A DNA stretch of 64,000 nt from Frateuria_A sp051900425 (GCF_051900425.1 NZ_JBHZGK010000009.1:80388-144387); one strand, 5' to 3'. Positions 16,235 through 25,170 are shown, numbered from the stretch's first letter. A program made the numbers and translations. The notes: a model not told the origin generated them from the letters alone.

Positions 16235-17905
16235 TCAACTTTCGATGGGTTTGATGGACTGCGGCACCACGCGGGCGCCGAATTCGCGCTTGAGCGACTG
16301 CACCAGCGGATCTTCCTCGATCGCCTGCTCGGCGGCGCTCTGCGCGCTTTCGCGGGCGGAAGCGGCGCGGGCGGCGGGCGTCTCGGACGCACCCTGGCTG
16401 TCCGCGACGAAGCGCAGCTTGATGCGCTCGCCGAGCACATCGCCGATGCGGTCGGCCATCTGGCCGACCATCGGCTCGACGGCAAGGTGCATGTGCGCCG
16501 GCTGCAGCGCCAGCACCAGCGTGTTGCCGTCGCGTTCGCGCAAGGCGGCGTTCTGCGCCAGCTGGCCGAGGGGGCCGCGCAGGCCGGCCTGTTCGATCAG
16601 CGCCTCCCAGCGCGGAAGGCCGCGGGCATCGGTGGCGATCGGCGTGCGCGCGGCGGGGGCCGCGGTTGCCTGGGTCGTGCTGGCTGCGTGCGTGTGTTGC
16701 GGACGCGGCGCTGCCGGCGCGGGTGCCGCGGCAGGTGCGCTGCGCGGCGGGGCGACCGCGGGCCGCGGTGCCGACGCCGGACGGACCGCGCGCTCGGCTG
16801 GTGCGGAATCGCCTGCCTCGCCAGGCTGGAACGCCAGCATGCGCAGCAGCGCCATCTCGAAGCCGGTGCGTGCGTCGGGCGCCAGCGCCAGGTCGCGGCG
16901 GCCGGTCGTGGCGATCTGGTAGTAGAGCTGCACGTCTTCCGGCTGCATGCGCCCGGCCAGACCGGCAAGGCTTTCCACATGCTCGCCATCGCCTTCAGCG
17001 TGATAACCGGGCACCAGCTGCATCAGCTGGATGCGGTGCAGTGTGGCGGCCAGGTCGTCGAGCACACCGCCGAAGTCGGGCGAGTACGAGGCGATGCGCT
17101 CGCACTCGGCCATCAGCCGCGCCCCGTCGCCGTCGGCCAGTGCATCGAGCACGCCCAGCACCTGGCCGCGCGCGACGCTGCCGAGCATGGCGCGCACGTC
17201 GTCCGCCTTGAGCGCGCCGCCGCCGTAGGCGATCGCCTGGTCCAGCAGCGACAGGCCGTCGCGCAGCGAGCCATCGGCGCCGCGCGCCAGCTCGCCGATG
17301 GCGGTGTCTTCGTAGGCGATCTTCTCGGCGTCCAGGATGTGGCGCATCTGGCCGGAGATCTGTTCCGGCAACAGGCGCTTGAGGTTGAACTTCAGGCACC
17401 TCGACAAGACCGTTACCGGCAGCTTCTGTGGATCGGTCGTCGCCAGCAGGAACTTCACGTGCGGCGGCGGCTCCTCCAGCGTCTTGAGCAACGCGTTGAA
17501 GGCCGGCTTGGAAAGCATGTGCACCTCGTCCACCAGGTACACCTTGAAGCGGCCGCGCGCGGGGGCGTACTGCGCGTTCTCGATCACCTCACGCACGTCG
17601 TCCACGCCGGTGTTGCTGGCCGCATCGATTTCGAGCAGGTCGACGAAGCGGCCGGCATCGACCGCCGTGCAGACGGCGCACTCGCCGCAAGGGTCGGCGG
17701 ACTCGCCACGCTCGCAATTGAGCGACTTGGCGAAGATGCGCGCGATGGTGGTCTTGCCCACGCCGCGCGTGCCGGTGAACAGGTAGGCGTGGTGCATGCG
17801 CCCGGTGTCCAGCGCATTGGTGAGTGCGCGCACCACATGCTCCTGCCCGACCAGCTCGACGAACTTGCGCGGGCGCCACTTGCGGGCGAGGACCTGATAG
17901 GACAT
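16235..17905 (-). CDS. dnaX: DNA polymerase III subunits gamma and tau (DnaX)
   Basis: 556-aa clamp-loader ATPase. Walker A is GTRGVGKTT (Lys51), a zinc module uses Cys64, Cys73, Cys76 and Cys79, Walker B is VYLVDEVHML and the arginine-finger region is TVLSRC. After the collar domain there is an Ala/Pro-rich linker (about residues 370-425), then a shorter tau-type C-terminal domain. I saw no A-rich slippery heptamer that would make gamma by frameshift. The start MSYQVLARKWRP matches the family. SRP RNA and tRNA-Ser lie immediately upstream. Confidence 0.96.
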   Translation of the reverse strand: MSYQVLARKWRPRKFVELVGQEHVVRALTNALDTGRMHHAYLFTGTRGVGKTTIARIFAKSLNCERGESADPCGECAVCTAVDAGRFVDLLEIDAASNTGVDDVREVIENAQYAPARGRFKVYLVDEVHMLSKPAFNALLKTLEEPPPHVKFLLATTDPQKLPVTVLSRCLKFNLKRLLPEQISGQMRHILDAEKIAYEDTAIGELARGADGSLRDGLSLLDQAIAYGGGALKADDVRAMLGSVARGQVLGVLDALADGDGARLMAECERIASYSPDFGGVLDDLAATLHRIQLMQLVPGYHAEGDGEHVESLAGLAGRMQPEDVQLYYQIATTGRRDLALAPDARTGFEMALLRMLAFQPGEAGDSAPAERAVRPASAPRPAVAPPRSAPAAAPAPAAPRPQHTHAASTTQATAAPAARTPIATDARGLPRWEALIEQAGLRGPLGQLAQNAALRERDGNTLVLALQPAHMHLAVEPMVGQMADRIGDVLGERIKLRFVADSQGASETPAARAASARESAQSAAEQAIEEDPLVQSLKREFGARVVPQSIKPIES

Positions 17906-18031
17906 GCGTTGGAGCCTGTTCTGCGGCTGGGCGGTGGCCCTTGAGTCAGCACTGACTTTGGGGCGGAAACCGATTGTGCCAAGTCGACGCCGGCAAGTCA
18001 GCCGGACACGTCGGGGCCCCGAAATGGCGGC

Positions 18032-18137
18032 GGCCCCGCCAACCACACCCCGGCACCCGAATCATCCACTACCGTTGCTTCCTTCCGGACCTGGCGGGGT
18101 TTGCGGACTATCGTCGCGGGGGGACCGACGGGGCCAC
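18032..18137 (-). ncRNA. ffs: Signal recognition particle 4.5S RNA (small bacterial type)
   Basis: The minus strand carries the universal SRP core GTCCGGAAGGAAGCAACGG, with the GGAA tetraloop and Ffh-binding internal loop. It sits at the tip of a long hairpin whose base is GGCCCCG (18135-18129) paired with CGGGGCC (18038-18032). Total size is about 105 nt, as in other gammaproteobacteria. It sits between tRNA-Ser and dnaX and is probably cotranscribed with the tRNA. Ends are estimated from the base pairing. Confidence 0.93.
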
Positions 18138-18170
18138 CATGGACGTGGGCCTGGAAGCCCTATTTGAAAC

Positions 18171-18263
18171 TGGCGGAGAGGGCGGGATTCGAACCCGCGA
18201 TACGGGGATAAGCCGTATACACACTTTCCAGGCGTGCTCCTTCAACCACTCGGACACCTCTCC
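18171..18263 (-). tRNA. tRNA-Ser (GGA)
   Basis: A 93-nt class II tRNA. The acceptor pairs GGAGAGG with CCTCTCC, the D-arm is GGTTGAAGG, the anticodon loop CTGGAAA has anticodon GGA, and a long variable arm (TGTATACGGC...CCGTATCGC) and TTCGAATCC T-loop follow. The 3' CCA is encoded. Confidence 0.97.
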
Positions 18264-18303
18264 GGATTCTCTTTGCCGGCCTTGAGGCTGGCAAAGAAGC
18301 GGA

Positions 18304-18332
18304 AGGATAGCGATCTCCCCCGGCCGACACAA
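18304..18332 (-). promoter_or_regulatory. Promoter of tRNA-Ser / ffs
   Basis: TTGTGT (18332-18327) and TATCCT (18309-18304) are 17 nt apart and about 40 nt upstream of the tRNA 5' end. The match is moderate but the position fits. Confidence 0.5.
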
Positions 18333-18341
18333 CCGGCCGGG

Positions 18342-18406
18342 CCCACTTTCGGGGCGATGCTTTTCTTCCATCCGGGCAAGAGCATCGTCTCCAAGTGACT
18401 CCTGCC
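18342..18406. repeat. Degenerate REP-like element
   Basis: Inverted GGGGCGATGCTTTTC / GAGCATCGTCTCC arms flanked by GGGCCCAC and CAGGAG-type ends. It resembles the 15811-15893 element but is decayed. It lies between the metallo-beta-lactamase-fold gene and tRNA-Ser. Confidence 0.6.
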
Positions 18407-18410
18407 GGAG

Positions 18411-19169
18411 TCAGCCGGCGTCCGGCCGCGGGAGGGACGGCGAGGGCAGCTCGAGACCGCCGCCGGGGCGGGCGATCGCATAGCCCCGCGTGCGCAGCGC
18501 CTCGCCATCGGCGGCGCTGCCGTAGTGGTAGAGCACGAGCTGCCGGCGCAGCCTTTCGTCGTATTCGCGCTCCAGGTCGTCCACGCCGCTGTGCGAGGGA
18601 TTGCCGACCAGTCCGCAGTCGTGCAGCACGCGCTCATCGCCCGCCGCGTACTGCGCCAGCATCTCGGGCACGGGCCGGGTATCGCCGGTGAAGACGAAGC
18701 TGCCATGCAGCGCCAGACCGAAGGAGGTGTCCGGGCGGTGGTGCCGCGTGGGAAACACGTCGAACCACCACCCGTCCAGCCAGAAGCCACGGCTGCACGG
18801 CACCAGCCGGAACGCCTCCCAGAAGTTCACTCCGCCCTCGGCCAGCACGCCGGGGTAGTCCGCCACGCGCGTCTGCAGCCAGGGCACCAGCGCGGCGTGG
18901 ACAAACACGCGCACGCCGCCACGCAGCGACTCGTCGAACCACAGCCGGGTGAACAGCCGCTCCATGCCGCCCACGTGGTCCAGGTGGGTGTGGGTGATGT
19001 AGATCGCGCGCGGCAGCTCGCCGTAGGCCGCCTGATAACGGTCCAGCGTGTCGGGGCCGCAATCGATCAGCAGCATCGGCTTGCCGTCCCGCTCGAGCAC
19101 CGCAGCCGAGGAACCCAGTTCCACCGCGTGCGCCGCGCCGACACCAAGAAAACGCAGCGACCAGTTCAT
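18411..19169 (-). CDS. Metallo-beta-lactamase-fold hydrolase
   Basis: 252-aa protein of the RNase Z/PhnP-like branch. The metal motif HTHLDH is at residues 60-65, with a further ligand region in FTGDTRP and a late YHYGS. The short N-terminus MNWSLRFLGVGAAHAVELGSSA is family-like. The start overlaps the stop of the Kdo kinase gene (ATGA), so they are co-translated. The substrate is unknown. The LPS-gene context suggests an envelope-related phosphodiester or sugar substrate, but this is inference. Confidence 0.85.
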   Translation of the reverse strand: MNWSLRFLGVGAAHAVELGSSAAVLERDGKPMLLIDCGPDTLDRYQAAYGELPRAIYITHTHLDHVGGMERLFTRLWFDESLRGGVRVFVHAALVPWLQTRVADYPGVLAEGGVNFWEAFRLVPCSRGFWLDGWWFDVFPTRHHRPDTSFGLALHGSFVFTGDTRPVPEMLAQYAAGDERVLHDCGLVGNPSHSGVDDLEREYDERLRRQLVLYHYGSAADGEALRTRGYAIARPGGGLELPSPSLPRPDAG

Positions 19170-19891
19170 GCGCCCAGCGTCCTTTCGTAGCCGTAGACCA
19201 GCGGCCCCCAGATGGCCGCCTGGAAGTCCGCAATGCGCCCGGTGGCGCCGAGCTTGACCAGCGAGCGACGCAACCGCGCCAGGTTCGCCAGCCGCCACGA
19301 TTCCGCCGGCGCGCGCAGTGCGCCACGGTCGAAGTCGATCAGGTACAGCGCGCCGGACGTGACCAGTACGTTGTGCGCATTGAGATCGGCGTGCCAGATC
19401 CCCTCGCGATGGAAGCGCGCGACCAGCGCGCCGGTTTCGCGCGCCAGGTCCGCATCCAGTCGGCCGTCTTCCAGGCACTGAGCAAGCGTGCGCGCCTCGT
19501 CGATGCGTCGGGTGATCAGGTCAGCCGTGTACAAAAAGCCGTGGCGGCAGAAGCGGGCGGCGACCGGTTTTGGCGCGGGAAGCTCCAGGCCGGCGATATG
19601 CGCCAGCAGCCGGAACTCGGCGAAACTGCGCGTGTGCGCGGCGCCGGTCCACAGGTAGCGGTCGCGGTTGAAGCGCCCGACCAGGCCGCCTCGATGGTAA
19701 TGACGCAGCACGCAGGCACCCGCCGGCGTATCGATCATGGCCACGCCACCCCGCCCGCCGCCTTGCTGCTGGAGCGCGCCGCGGTTGCGCCAGAAAGCCG
19801 GATCGAACCATTCGCCGTCGACGACGCCCAGCGCGGCATCGAAAAGCACCTTGCCGCCGGCTTCCTCGCGGATCTGCTCCTGCATCATCAT
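19166..19891 (-). CDS. kdkA: 3-deoxy-D-manno-octulosonic acid (Kdo) kinase
   Basis: 241-aa protein-kinase-like enzyme that phosphorylates Kdo in the LPS inner core. It has the kinase catalytic loop IWHADLNAHNVLV (Asp169) and the metal-binding LIDFDRG (Asp186). The N-terminal LRHYHRGGLVGRFNRDRYLWTG and RSFAEFRLLAHI are characteristic of KdkA. Three consecutive ATG codons (19891, 19888, 19885) offer alternative starts, with no clear ribosome site. It diverges from the GT9 gene with only 21 nt between starts. KdkA with a heptosyltransferase-type enzyme fits LPS core assembly. Confidence 0.92.
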   Translation of the reverse strand: MMMQEQIREEAGGKVLFDAALGVVDGEWFDPAFWRNRGALQQQGGGRGGVAMIDTPAGACVLRHYHRGGLVGRFNRDRYLWTGAAHTRSFAEFRLLAHIAGLELPAPKPVAARFCRHGFLYTADLITRRIDEARTLAQCLEDGRLDADLARETGALVARFHREGIWHADLNAHNVLVTSGALYLIDFDRGALRAPAESWRLANLARLRRSLVKLGATGRIADFQAAIWGPLVYGYERTLGA

Positions 19892-19912
19892 GTGCGGTCG
19901 AAGGAGACGTTC

Positions 19913-20983
19913 ATGCCGGTCGATTCTAGCCCAAGCCCCCTGCCCGCTCCCGCTTCGCTGTGCCTTTTGCGCACCTCGGCGATCGGGGATGTCACGCACG
20001 TGGTACCGCTGGTGCGCACGTTGCAGCAGGCCTGGCCGCAGACGGCGCTGACCTGGGTGGTGGGCAAGCTCGAGCGCAGGCTGGTGGGCGATATCGAGGG
20101 GGTCGGGTTCGTCACCTTCGACAAGGGAGCGGGCTGGGCGGGCATGCGCGCGGTGTGGCATGCGCTGCGCGGGCGGCGCTTCGATGCCCTGCTGCAGATG
20201 CAGGTGGCGGCGCGTTCGAACCTGCTGAGCCTGGGCGTGCGGGCCAACCGGCGCGTGGGCTACGACCGCGCGCGCTCCAAGGACCTGCACGGCCTGGTGA
20301 TCAACGAGCGTATTCCCGCGCGGACCGGCGAGCACGTGCTCGATGCCATCGGCAGCTTCTGCGAGCCGCTGGGACTGAAACAGACGCAGGTGCGCTGGGA
20401 TATCCCGATACCGGAGGAGGCACGCGCCTGGGCCGGGGAACAACTACCGGGCGCCACGCCCACACTGCTGGTCAGCCCCACGTCCAGCCATGCCCTGCGC
20501 AACTGGTACCCCGAGCGCTACGCGGCGGTGATCGATCACGCGCTGGCGCGCGGCTGGCGCGTGGCGCTGGTGGGCGGCCCGTCTCCCGGCGAGCGGGCGA
20601 TGGCCGACGCGGTGCTGGCGAGCTGCAAGCGCCAGCCGCTGGACCTCACCGGCAAGGACACGCTCAAGCGGATGCTCGCCATGTGCGGTCGGGCGCAGCT
20701 TTTGCTCACGCCCGATTCCGGCCCCATGCACATGGCCAACGCCGTCGGAACCAAGGTGCTGGGGCTGCATGCGGCAAGCAACCCGAACCGCTCCGGGCCC
20801 TACTCGGACCGAAGCTGGTGCGTGGACAAGTACGACCAGGCGGCGCGTCGCTTCCTCGGCAAGCCGGCGAGCGAACTGGCCTGGGGTACGAAGATCGAGC
20901 GGCCGGGCGTGATGGGCCTGATCGAAGTCGATGACGTGATCGAGCGGTTCGAGGCGTTTGCCTCCTCGCGCGGGCTGGTTTGA
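19913..20983 (+). CDS. GT9-family heptosyltransferase-like LPS glycosyltransferase
   Basis: 356-aa GT-B fold enzyme that would add heptose or a similar sugar to the LPS core on the cytosolic side of the membrane. Family marks are LLRTSAIGDVTHVVPLVRTL at the N-terminus, VSPTSSHALRNWYPERYAAV in the donor domain, LTPDSGPMHMANAVGT and LHAASNPNRSGPYS. The ATG has AAGGAG 6 nt upstream. It lies beside kdkA. Whether it is heptosyltransferase I or II, or a later transferase, cannot be told. Confidence 0.9.
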   Translation: MPVDSSPSPLPAPASLCLLRTSAIGDVTHVVPLVRTLQQAWPQTALTWVVGKLERRLVGDIEGVGFVTFDKGAGWAGMRAVWHALRGRRFDALLQMQVAARSNLLSLGVRANRRVGYDRARSKDLHGLVINERIPARTGEHVLDAIGSFCEPLGLKQTQVRWDIPIPEEARAWAGEQLPGATPTLLVSPTSSHALRNWYPERYAAVIDHALARGWRVALVGGPSPGERAMADAVLASCKRQPLDLTGKDTLKRMLAMCGRAQLLLTPDSGPMHMANAVGTKVLGLHAASNPNRSGPYSDRSWCVDKYDQAARRFLGKPASELAWGTKIERPGVMGLIEVDDVIERFEAFASSRGLV

Positions 20984-21119
20984 CTGGCGTCCTGCGCCGG
21001 GCCGGGTGACCGCTCGGGTTTAAGGCGGGCGCTTCGACTCGCCTGCGCGCGGACCAGCGCGATCGGATCGCTACAACTGACTGCCCTGGCGTGGACGCGC
21101 GGCGCCAGCGTCGAACAGC

Positions 21120-21521
21120 TCAGGCGGACGGGCGGTAATCCTGATAGGACTTCTCTTCCACCAGCTGCGAGCCGAGCTTGAGGTTGATCTCGCGCTTGAC
21201 CGCCGCACGCACGTCGTTGCGGAAATACACCGAACGCGCCAACTCGATGAACTCCGCATCGAAGGCCTGCGCCTTCTCCTTGAGGCGGATGCGATCCTCG
21301 ATGTCCCACAGGTCCTCGTTGACCGCCAGCAACCGCGCGCGCTCGTCGGCGATGTCGGTCTGCGACGCGGCGTCGTTGGCCCATGTCGCGTTGAGCAGAT
21401 CCAGCTCGTTGCGCACATTGGCGAGCTTGGCCGGATCGCTGATCTGGCGCGCCTTGATCTCCAGGATGGTGATCTTGTCGATCAGCTCGCCGTAGGAAAC
21501 CGGGACTTGGATGAGGCTCAT
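21120..21521 (-). CDS. DUF6165 family protein
   Basis: 133-aa soluble, charged, mostly helical protein beginning MSLIQVPVSYGELIDKITILEIKARQI, the family signature. A heptad-like middle (LANVRNELDLLNATW) and a C-terminal EINLKLGSQLVEEKSYQDYRP follow. The function is not known. Relatives often lie near polysaccharide or LPS genes. The ATG has GGAG 7 nt upstream. It starts 16 nt after the lyase gene and is the last gene of the hisS group. Confidence 0.85.
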   Translation of the reverse strand: MSLIQVPVSYGELIDKITILEIKARQISDPAKLANVRNELDLLNATWANDAASQTDIADERARLLAVNEDLWDIEDRIRLKEKAQAFDAEFIELARSVYFRNDVRAAVKREINLKLGSQLVEEKSYQDYRPSA

Positions 21522-21537
21522 GGGGAACTCCGGAAAA

Positions 21538-23466
21538 TCAGGGGTAGGCGACGACGTCGGCCACCAGCCACGGGTGTGCCGCGGCGGCGAACGCACGTTG
21601 TTGCTGGAGGTCGCAGATGGTGCGGATGTCGCCGTCCATCGCACGGTCGCGATGCATGAAGGCGACCCGCTCGCGCAGCAGGGCATGGGCGGTCCGCACG
21701 GCGGTGCCGGCGTGGAAGTCCTCGCCTTCGGACAGCGCCGCCATCAGTTGGCGCACTTCCTGTTCGAACTGGGCGTAGTGCGGATGGCCCTCGCGCGGGG
21801 CGTTGCCGATCTTGGCGGCGAGCGCACGCCAGTCGCCACGAGCGGCCAGGCGGCGCGCGGCGTCGAGCATTTCGCGGCGGTAGTCCAGCGCCTGCGCGGC
21901 GGTATAGAGCTCCAGCGCCAGCACGTGGCCGAGATCCTCCATCATCTCCAGTACGTGGCGAGCCTCGTTGGCGCCCATCGAGACGTGGTCCTCGGCATTC
22001 GCGCTCGTGGGGATCGAATACACGCTGGCCGGGTGCGCGCGGGTGGCCAGGTCGTTGACCAGCGCGGCGGCGGTGTACTGCACGATCATGAAGCCCGAAT
22101 CGGTACCGTCCTCGTTGCCGGTGAGGAACGCCGGCAGGCCGTCGTTGGTGGCCGGATCGACCAGCTTGTTGAGGCGGCGCTCGGAGATCGAAGCCAGCAC
22201 CGGGATGGCGGCCTTGACGTAGCTCATCGCCAGCGCCAGCGGCATGCCGTGGAAGTGGCCGGCGGAGATCACCTGTTCTTCGATGAACTGCGCGCCCTCG
22301 GCATCCGGGAAGATCAGCGGGTTGTCGGTGACCGAATTGAGCTCCACGTCGATCACGCGGCAGGCCTGCGCCCAGGCATCGCGCACCGCGCCGTGCACCT
22401 GCGGCATGCAGCGCAGGCAGTAGGCATCCTGCGGCTGGTGCTTCTTGCCGCCCTTGAACGGCAGGAATCGGTCGTAGAAGGCCTCGCGGCCGTGCCGCTG
22501 GTTGGCTGGCACCCAATCCCAGCCGATATCGAAGGACAGCGCCTGGTCTTCCGGCAGCGTCCACGCCTCGGCCGACCATGGCTTGAAGCGCGGCACCAGG
22601 TGGTAGGGAATGTCGACCAGCGTGGAACCGGCCAGCAGTTGGCGCACATGCGACGCCGCCTCGACCTGGCCCGGATGCGGGCGCAGCGCATGCACTTCCT
22701 GCCGCAGCGCGCCGCTGCGGCCGGCGAAGGCATCCAGCGTCATCGACGCGGCCAGATCTGCCACGCCGAGCAGGTATTCAAGCTCGTCCAGCGCCAGCAC
22801 CGCGGTGGCGAGCATCTGCGCGGTACCGTTGTTGAGCGCCAGGCCTTCCTTGAAAGACAGGCGGATCGGCTCCAGCCCGGCGCGCTTCAGGGCTTCCCCG
22901 CCTGGCAGCCGCTCGCCTTCGAAGAACGCCTCGCCGCCGCCCAGCAGCACGATCGCCAGATGCGAGAGCGGCGCCAGGTCGCCGCTGGCGCCGACCGACC
23001 CCTTCTCCGGAACCACCGGCACCACGCCGCGGTTGAGCATCGCGGTGAGCGCCTGGAGGGTGGACACGCGGATGCCCGAATGGCCGCGCATAAGCGTGTT
23101 GATGCGGATCACCAGCATCGCCCGCACCACGTCCGGCGCGAACGGTTTGCCCACGCAGACCGCGTGGGTGACGATCAGGTTGTGCTGCAGCTCCTCCATG
23201 AGGCTCGCGCCTTCCTTGGACGCATCCTGCATCACCAGCTCGTCGCGCATGCGGTGCCCGCCCAGCAGCTTGTCGGCGTTGCTGCCGAAGCCGGTGGTGA
23301 CGCCGTAGGTGGGCTCGCCGCAGCTGACCTTCTCGGCCAGGAAATCGGCTGCGTGGCGCACGCGCTCGAGCTGCGCCGGATCCAGCGCCACTGCCACGCC
23401 GCGCCGCGCCGCCGCGACCAGCTGCGCGCGGGTGAGGCTGCGCCCATCGAGAATGATCTTGTCCAC
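21538..23466 (-). CDS. Long HAL/PAL-family (histidine ammonia-lyase-like) MIO enzyme
   Basis: 642 aa, versus about 510 for ordinary HutH. The self-made MIO cofactor triad Ala160-Ser161-Gly162 is present in GSVGASGDLAPLSH. Tyr54 (EPTYGVTTGFG), Asn213 (LALNNGT), QDAYCLRCMPQVHG and the SANAEDHVSMG loop are also conserved. The glutamate typical of histidine lyases is kept there, but the preceding Gln is Ala. THAVCVG near residue 100 supplies the HAL-like histidine. About 60 extra residues (WTLPEDQALSFDIGWDWVPA and around) are inserted before QDAY, and the C-terminus is long. The GTG start has CGGAGC upstream. No hutU, hutI or hutG is nearby; it lies 35 nt after hisS. The substrate is uncertain. 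Confidence 0.85.
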   Translation of the reverse strand: MDKIILDGRSLTRAQLVAAARRGVAVALDPAQLERVRHAADFLAEKVSCGEPTYGVTTGFGSNADKLLGGHRMRDELVMQDASKEGASLMEELQHNLIVTHAVCVGKPFAPDVVRAMLVIRINTLMRGHSGIRVSTLQALTAMLNRGVVPVVPEKGSVGASGDLAPLSHLAIVLLGGGEAFFEGERLPGGEALKRAGLEPIRLSFKEGLALNNGTAQMLATAVLALDELEYLLGVADLAASMTLDAFAGRSGALRQEVHALRPHPGQVEAASHVRQLLAGSTLVDIPYHLVPRFKPWSAEAWTLPEDQALSFDIGWDWVPANQRHGREAFYDRFLPFKGGKKHQPQDAYCLRCMPQVHGAVRDAWAQACRVIDVELNSVTDNPLIFPDAEGAQFIEEQVISAGHFHGMPLALAMSYVKAAIPVLASISERRLNKLVDPATNDGLPAFLTGNEDGTDSGFMIVQYTAAALVNDLATRAHPASVYSIPTSANAEDHVSMGANEARHVLEMMEDLGHVLALELYTAAQALDYRREMLDAARRLAARGDWRALAAKIGNAPREGHPHYAQFEQEVRQLMAALSEGEDFHAGTAVRTAHALLRERVAFMHRDRAMDGDIRTICDLQQQRAFAAAAHPWLVADVVAYP

Positions 23467-23501
23467 CGGTGCTCCGTCGTGTTCGTGGGCGACTCCGCGA
23501 C

Positions 23502-24878
23502 TCACTGCCCCATCGCCGCTGCCTGTTCCAGTTCCACTCGCAACGCCTTCACCAGCTCGCCGCGCGCCACCTCGAACTGGTCGCCGCGGCGCAGGTCCTT
23601 GACTGTCACCACGCCCTTGGCCAGCTCGTCCTCGCCCAGCACGACCGCAAAGCGGATGCCCGCGCGATCGGCGTACTTGAACTGCTTGCCGAGCTTGCCG
23701 CTTTCCAGCACCGCCTCGGTGGCGATGCCGGCGGCGCGCAGCTCGTTGGCGATCGCCAGGTAGGCCGGCAGCTGCGCCGGGTCCATCTGCGTCACCAGCA
23801 CGTCCACCGTGCTGCGTGCGCCACCCAGCAGGCCGGCGTCGCGCAGTTGCCAGAACAGGCGGGTCAGGCCGATGGAGATGCCCACGCCCGGCAGCTTCGA
23901 CCTGGTGTACTGGCTGGCCAGGTTCTCGTAGCGGCCGCCCGAGCAGATCGAGCCGATCTGGGGATGGTCGTTGAGCGTGGTCTCGTACACGGTGCCGGTG
24001 TAGTAGTCCAGGCCGCGGGCGATCGAGAGGTTCAGTGCGAAATGCGTCTCGGGCACGCCGAAGTCGCGGATCAGCCCGAGCACTTCCTTCAGTTCGGCCC
24101 TGCCCTGTTCCAGTGCTTCGGAGCCGCTGCCCAGCGCGTCGAGCCTGGCGAAGGCGTCGTCCAGCGAGGTCGAGCGCACCTGCACGAAGTCGAGGATCTT
24201 CGTCGCGACGTCGGCCGACAGCCCGAAGGCCTCGCCAGTCAGTGTGTCGCGCACGTAATCGGGACCGCGCTTGTCGAGCTTGTCCACCTCGCGCAGCACC
24301 AGCATCTGCTGCTCGCTGTCGGCGATACCCAGGCTCTCGAAATACCCACGCATCAGCTTGCGGTTGTTGAGCTGGATAGTGAACGCGCCGATGTCCAGTT
24401 CGCGGAAGGTGCTGTAGATCACCGCCGGCAGTTCGGCGTCGTAGCGCGTGGTCAGGCTGTCCTTGCCGATCACGTCGATGTCGCACTGGTAGAACTCGCG
24501 AAAGCGCCCGCGCTGGGCCCGCTCGCCGCGGTACACGCGCTGCATCTGGTAGCGGCGGAACGGGAAGTTGAGGTCGTGCTCGTGCTCGGCGACGTAGCGT
24601 GCCAGCGGCACCGTGAGGTCGAAGCGCAGCGCCAGGTCGGGCTTTTCGCCCTGCTCCAGCGCGCCGGTCGACTGCACGAAATACACCTGCCGCTCGGTTT
24701 CGCCGCCGGTCTTGGTCAGCAGGACGTCGGCGAACTCGATCACCGGCGTCTCCACCGGCAGGAAACCGAAGCGCTCGAAATTGCGGCGGATGGTGTCGAG
24801 CATGCGCTGGAACGCGATCTGGTCCAGCGGCAGCAACTCGAGCACGCCAGGCATGGTGCGGGCCGGGGTAAGCGCCAT
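23502..24878 (-). CDS. hisS: Histidyl-tRNA synthetase
   Basis: 458-aa class II synthetase that charges tRNA-His. Motif 2 is MQRVYRGERAQRGRFREFYQCDID (about 112-135). The HisA signatures LDYYTGTVYE (about 287) and SICSGGRYENLA are present, motif 3 is GVGISIGLTRLF, and a C-terminal anticodon-binding domain follows (VLVTQMD...FKYADRAGIRFAVVLGEDEL). The ATG has AGAGGA upstream. It is the first gene of a three-gene group with the HAL-like lyase and DUF6165. Confidence 0.97.
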   Translation of the reverse strand: MALTPARTMPGVLELLPLDQIAFQRMLDTIRRNFERFGFLPVETPVIEFADVLLTKTGGETERQVYFVQSTGALEQGEKPDLALRFDLTVPLARYVAEHEHDLNFPFRRYQMQRVYRGERAQRGRFREFYQCDIDVIGKDSLTTRYDAELPAVIYSTFRELDIGAFTIQLNNRKLMRGYFESLGIADSEQQMLVLREVDKLDKRGPDYVRDTLTGEAFGLSADVATKILDFVQVRSTSLDDAFARLDALGSGSEALEQGRAELKEVLGLIRDFGVPETHFALNLSIARGLDYYTGTVYETTLNDHPQIGSICSGGRYENLASQYTRSKLPGVGISIGLTRLFWQLRDAGLLGGARSTVDVLVTQMDPAQLPAYLAIANELRAAGIATEAVLESGKLGKQFKYADRAGIRFAVVLGEDELAKGVVTVKDLRRGDQFEVARGELVKALRVELEQAAAMGQ

Positions 24879-25001
24879 GGAATCCTCTGCTTGCGGGGTA
24901 ACGGAAGCGGCGGCTGAAGGCCGCGCGACGGCAGCCGCCTAGGTTAGCAGATGGGCACGCCCGCCCCGGTGCGCGATGCGCGAAAAAAAGCGGCGGGGAT
25001 G

Positions 25002-25030
25002 TTGCCAAGCCTGCGTCGGCTCACTAAGAT
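25002..25030 (+). promoter_or_regulatory. Promoter of tRNA-Pro
   Basis: TTGCCA (25002-25007) and TAAGAT (25025-25030) with a 17-nt spacer, 11 nt upstream of the tRNA. Confidence 0.85.
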
Positions 25031-25041
25031 ACGCGGCTCCA

Positions 25042-25118
25042 CGGGGTGTAGCTCAGCCTGGTAGAGCGCTACGTTCGGGACGTAGAAGTCGCATGTTCGA
25101 ATCATGTCACCCCGACCA
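25042..25118 (+). tRNA. tRNA-Pro (CGG)
   Basis: 77-nt cloverleaf. CGGGGTG pairs with CACCCCG, the anticodon stem-loop CTACG-TTCGGGA-CGTAG gives anticodon CGG, and the T-arm is GCATG-TTCGAAT-CATGT. The CCA end is encoded. It has its own promoter and terminator. Confidence 0.98.
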
Positions 25119-25130
25119 AGGTTCGTGGAA

Positions 25131-25160
25131 AGGCCACCGCTAGCGGTGGCTTTTTTCTTT
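25131..25160 (+). terminator. Terminator of tRNA-Pro
   Basis: Stem GCCACCGC / GCGGTGGC with a 2-nt loop, followed by TTTTTTCTTTT. Confidence 0.93.
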
Positions 25161-25170
25161 TGGGGCGTGC

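Noticed and set aside
16235..17905. Programmed frameshift in dnaX
   Set aside because: I looked for a run of A residues of the A AAA AAG kind and found none in the expected part.
21538..23466. Calling the lyase a normal histidine-utilisation enzyme (HutH)
   Set aside because: Length, the extra internal segment, one changed active-site neighbour and absence of other hut genes make this unsafe.
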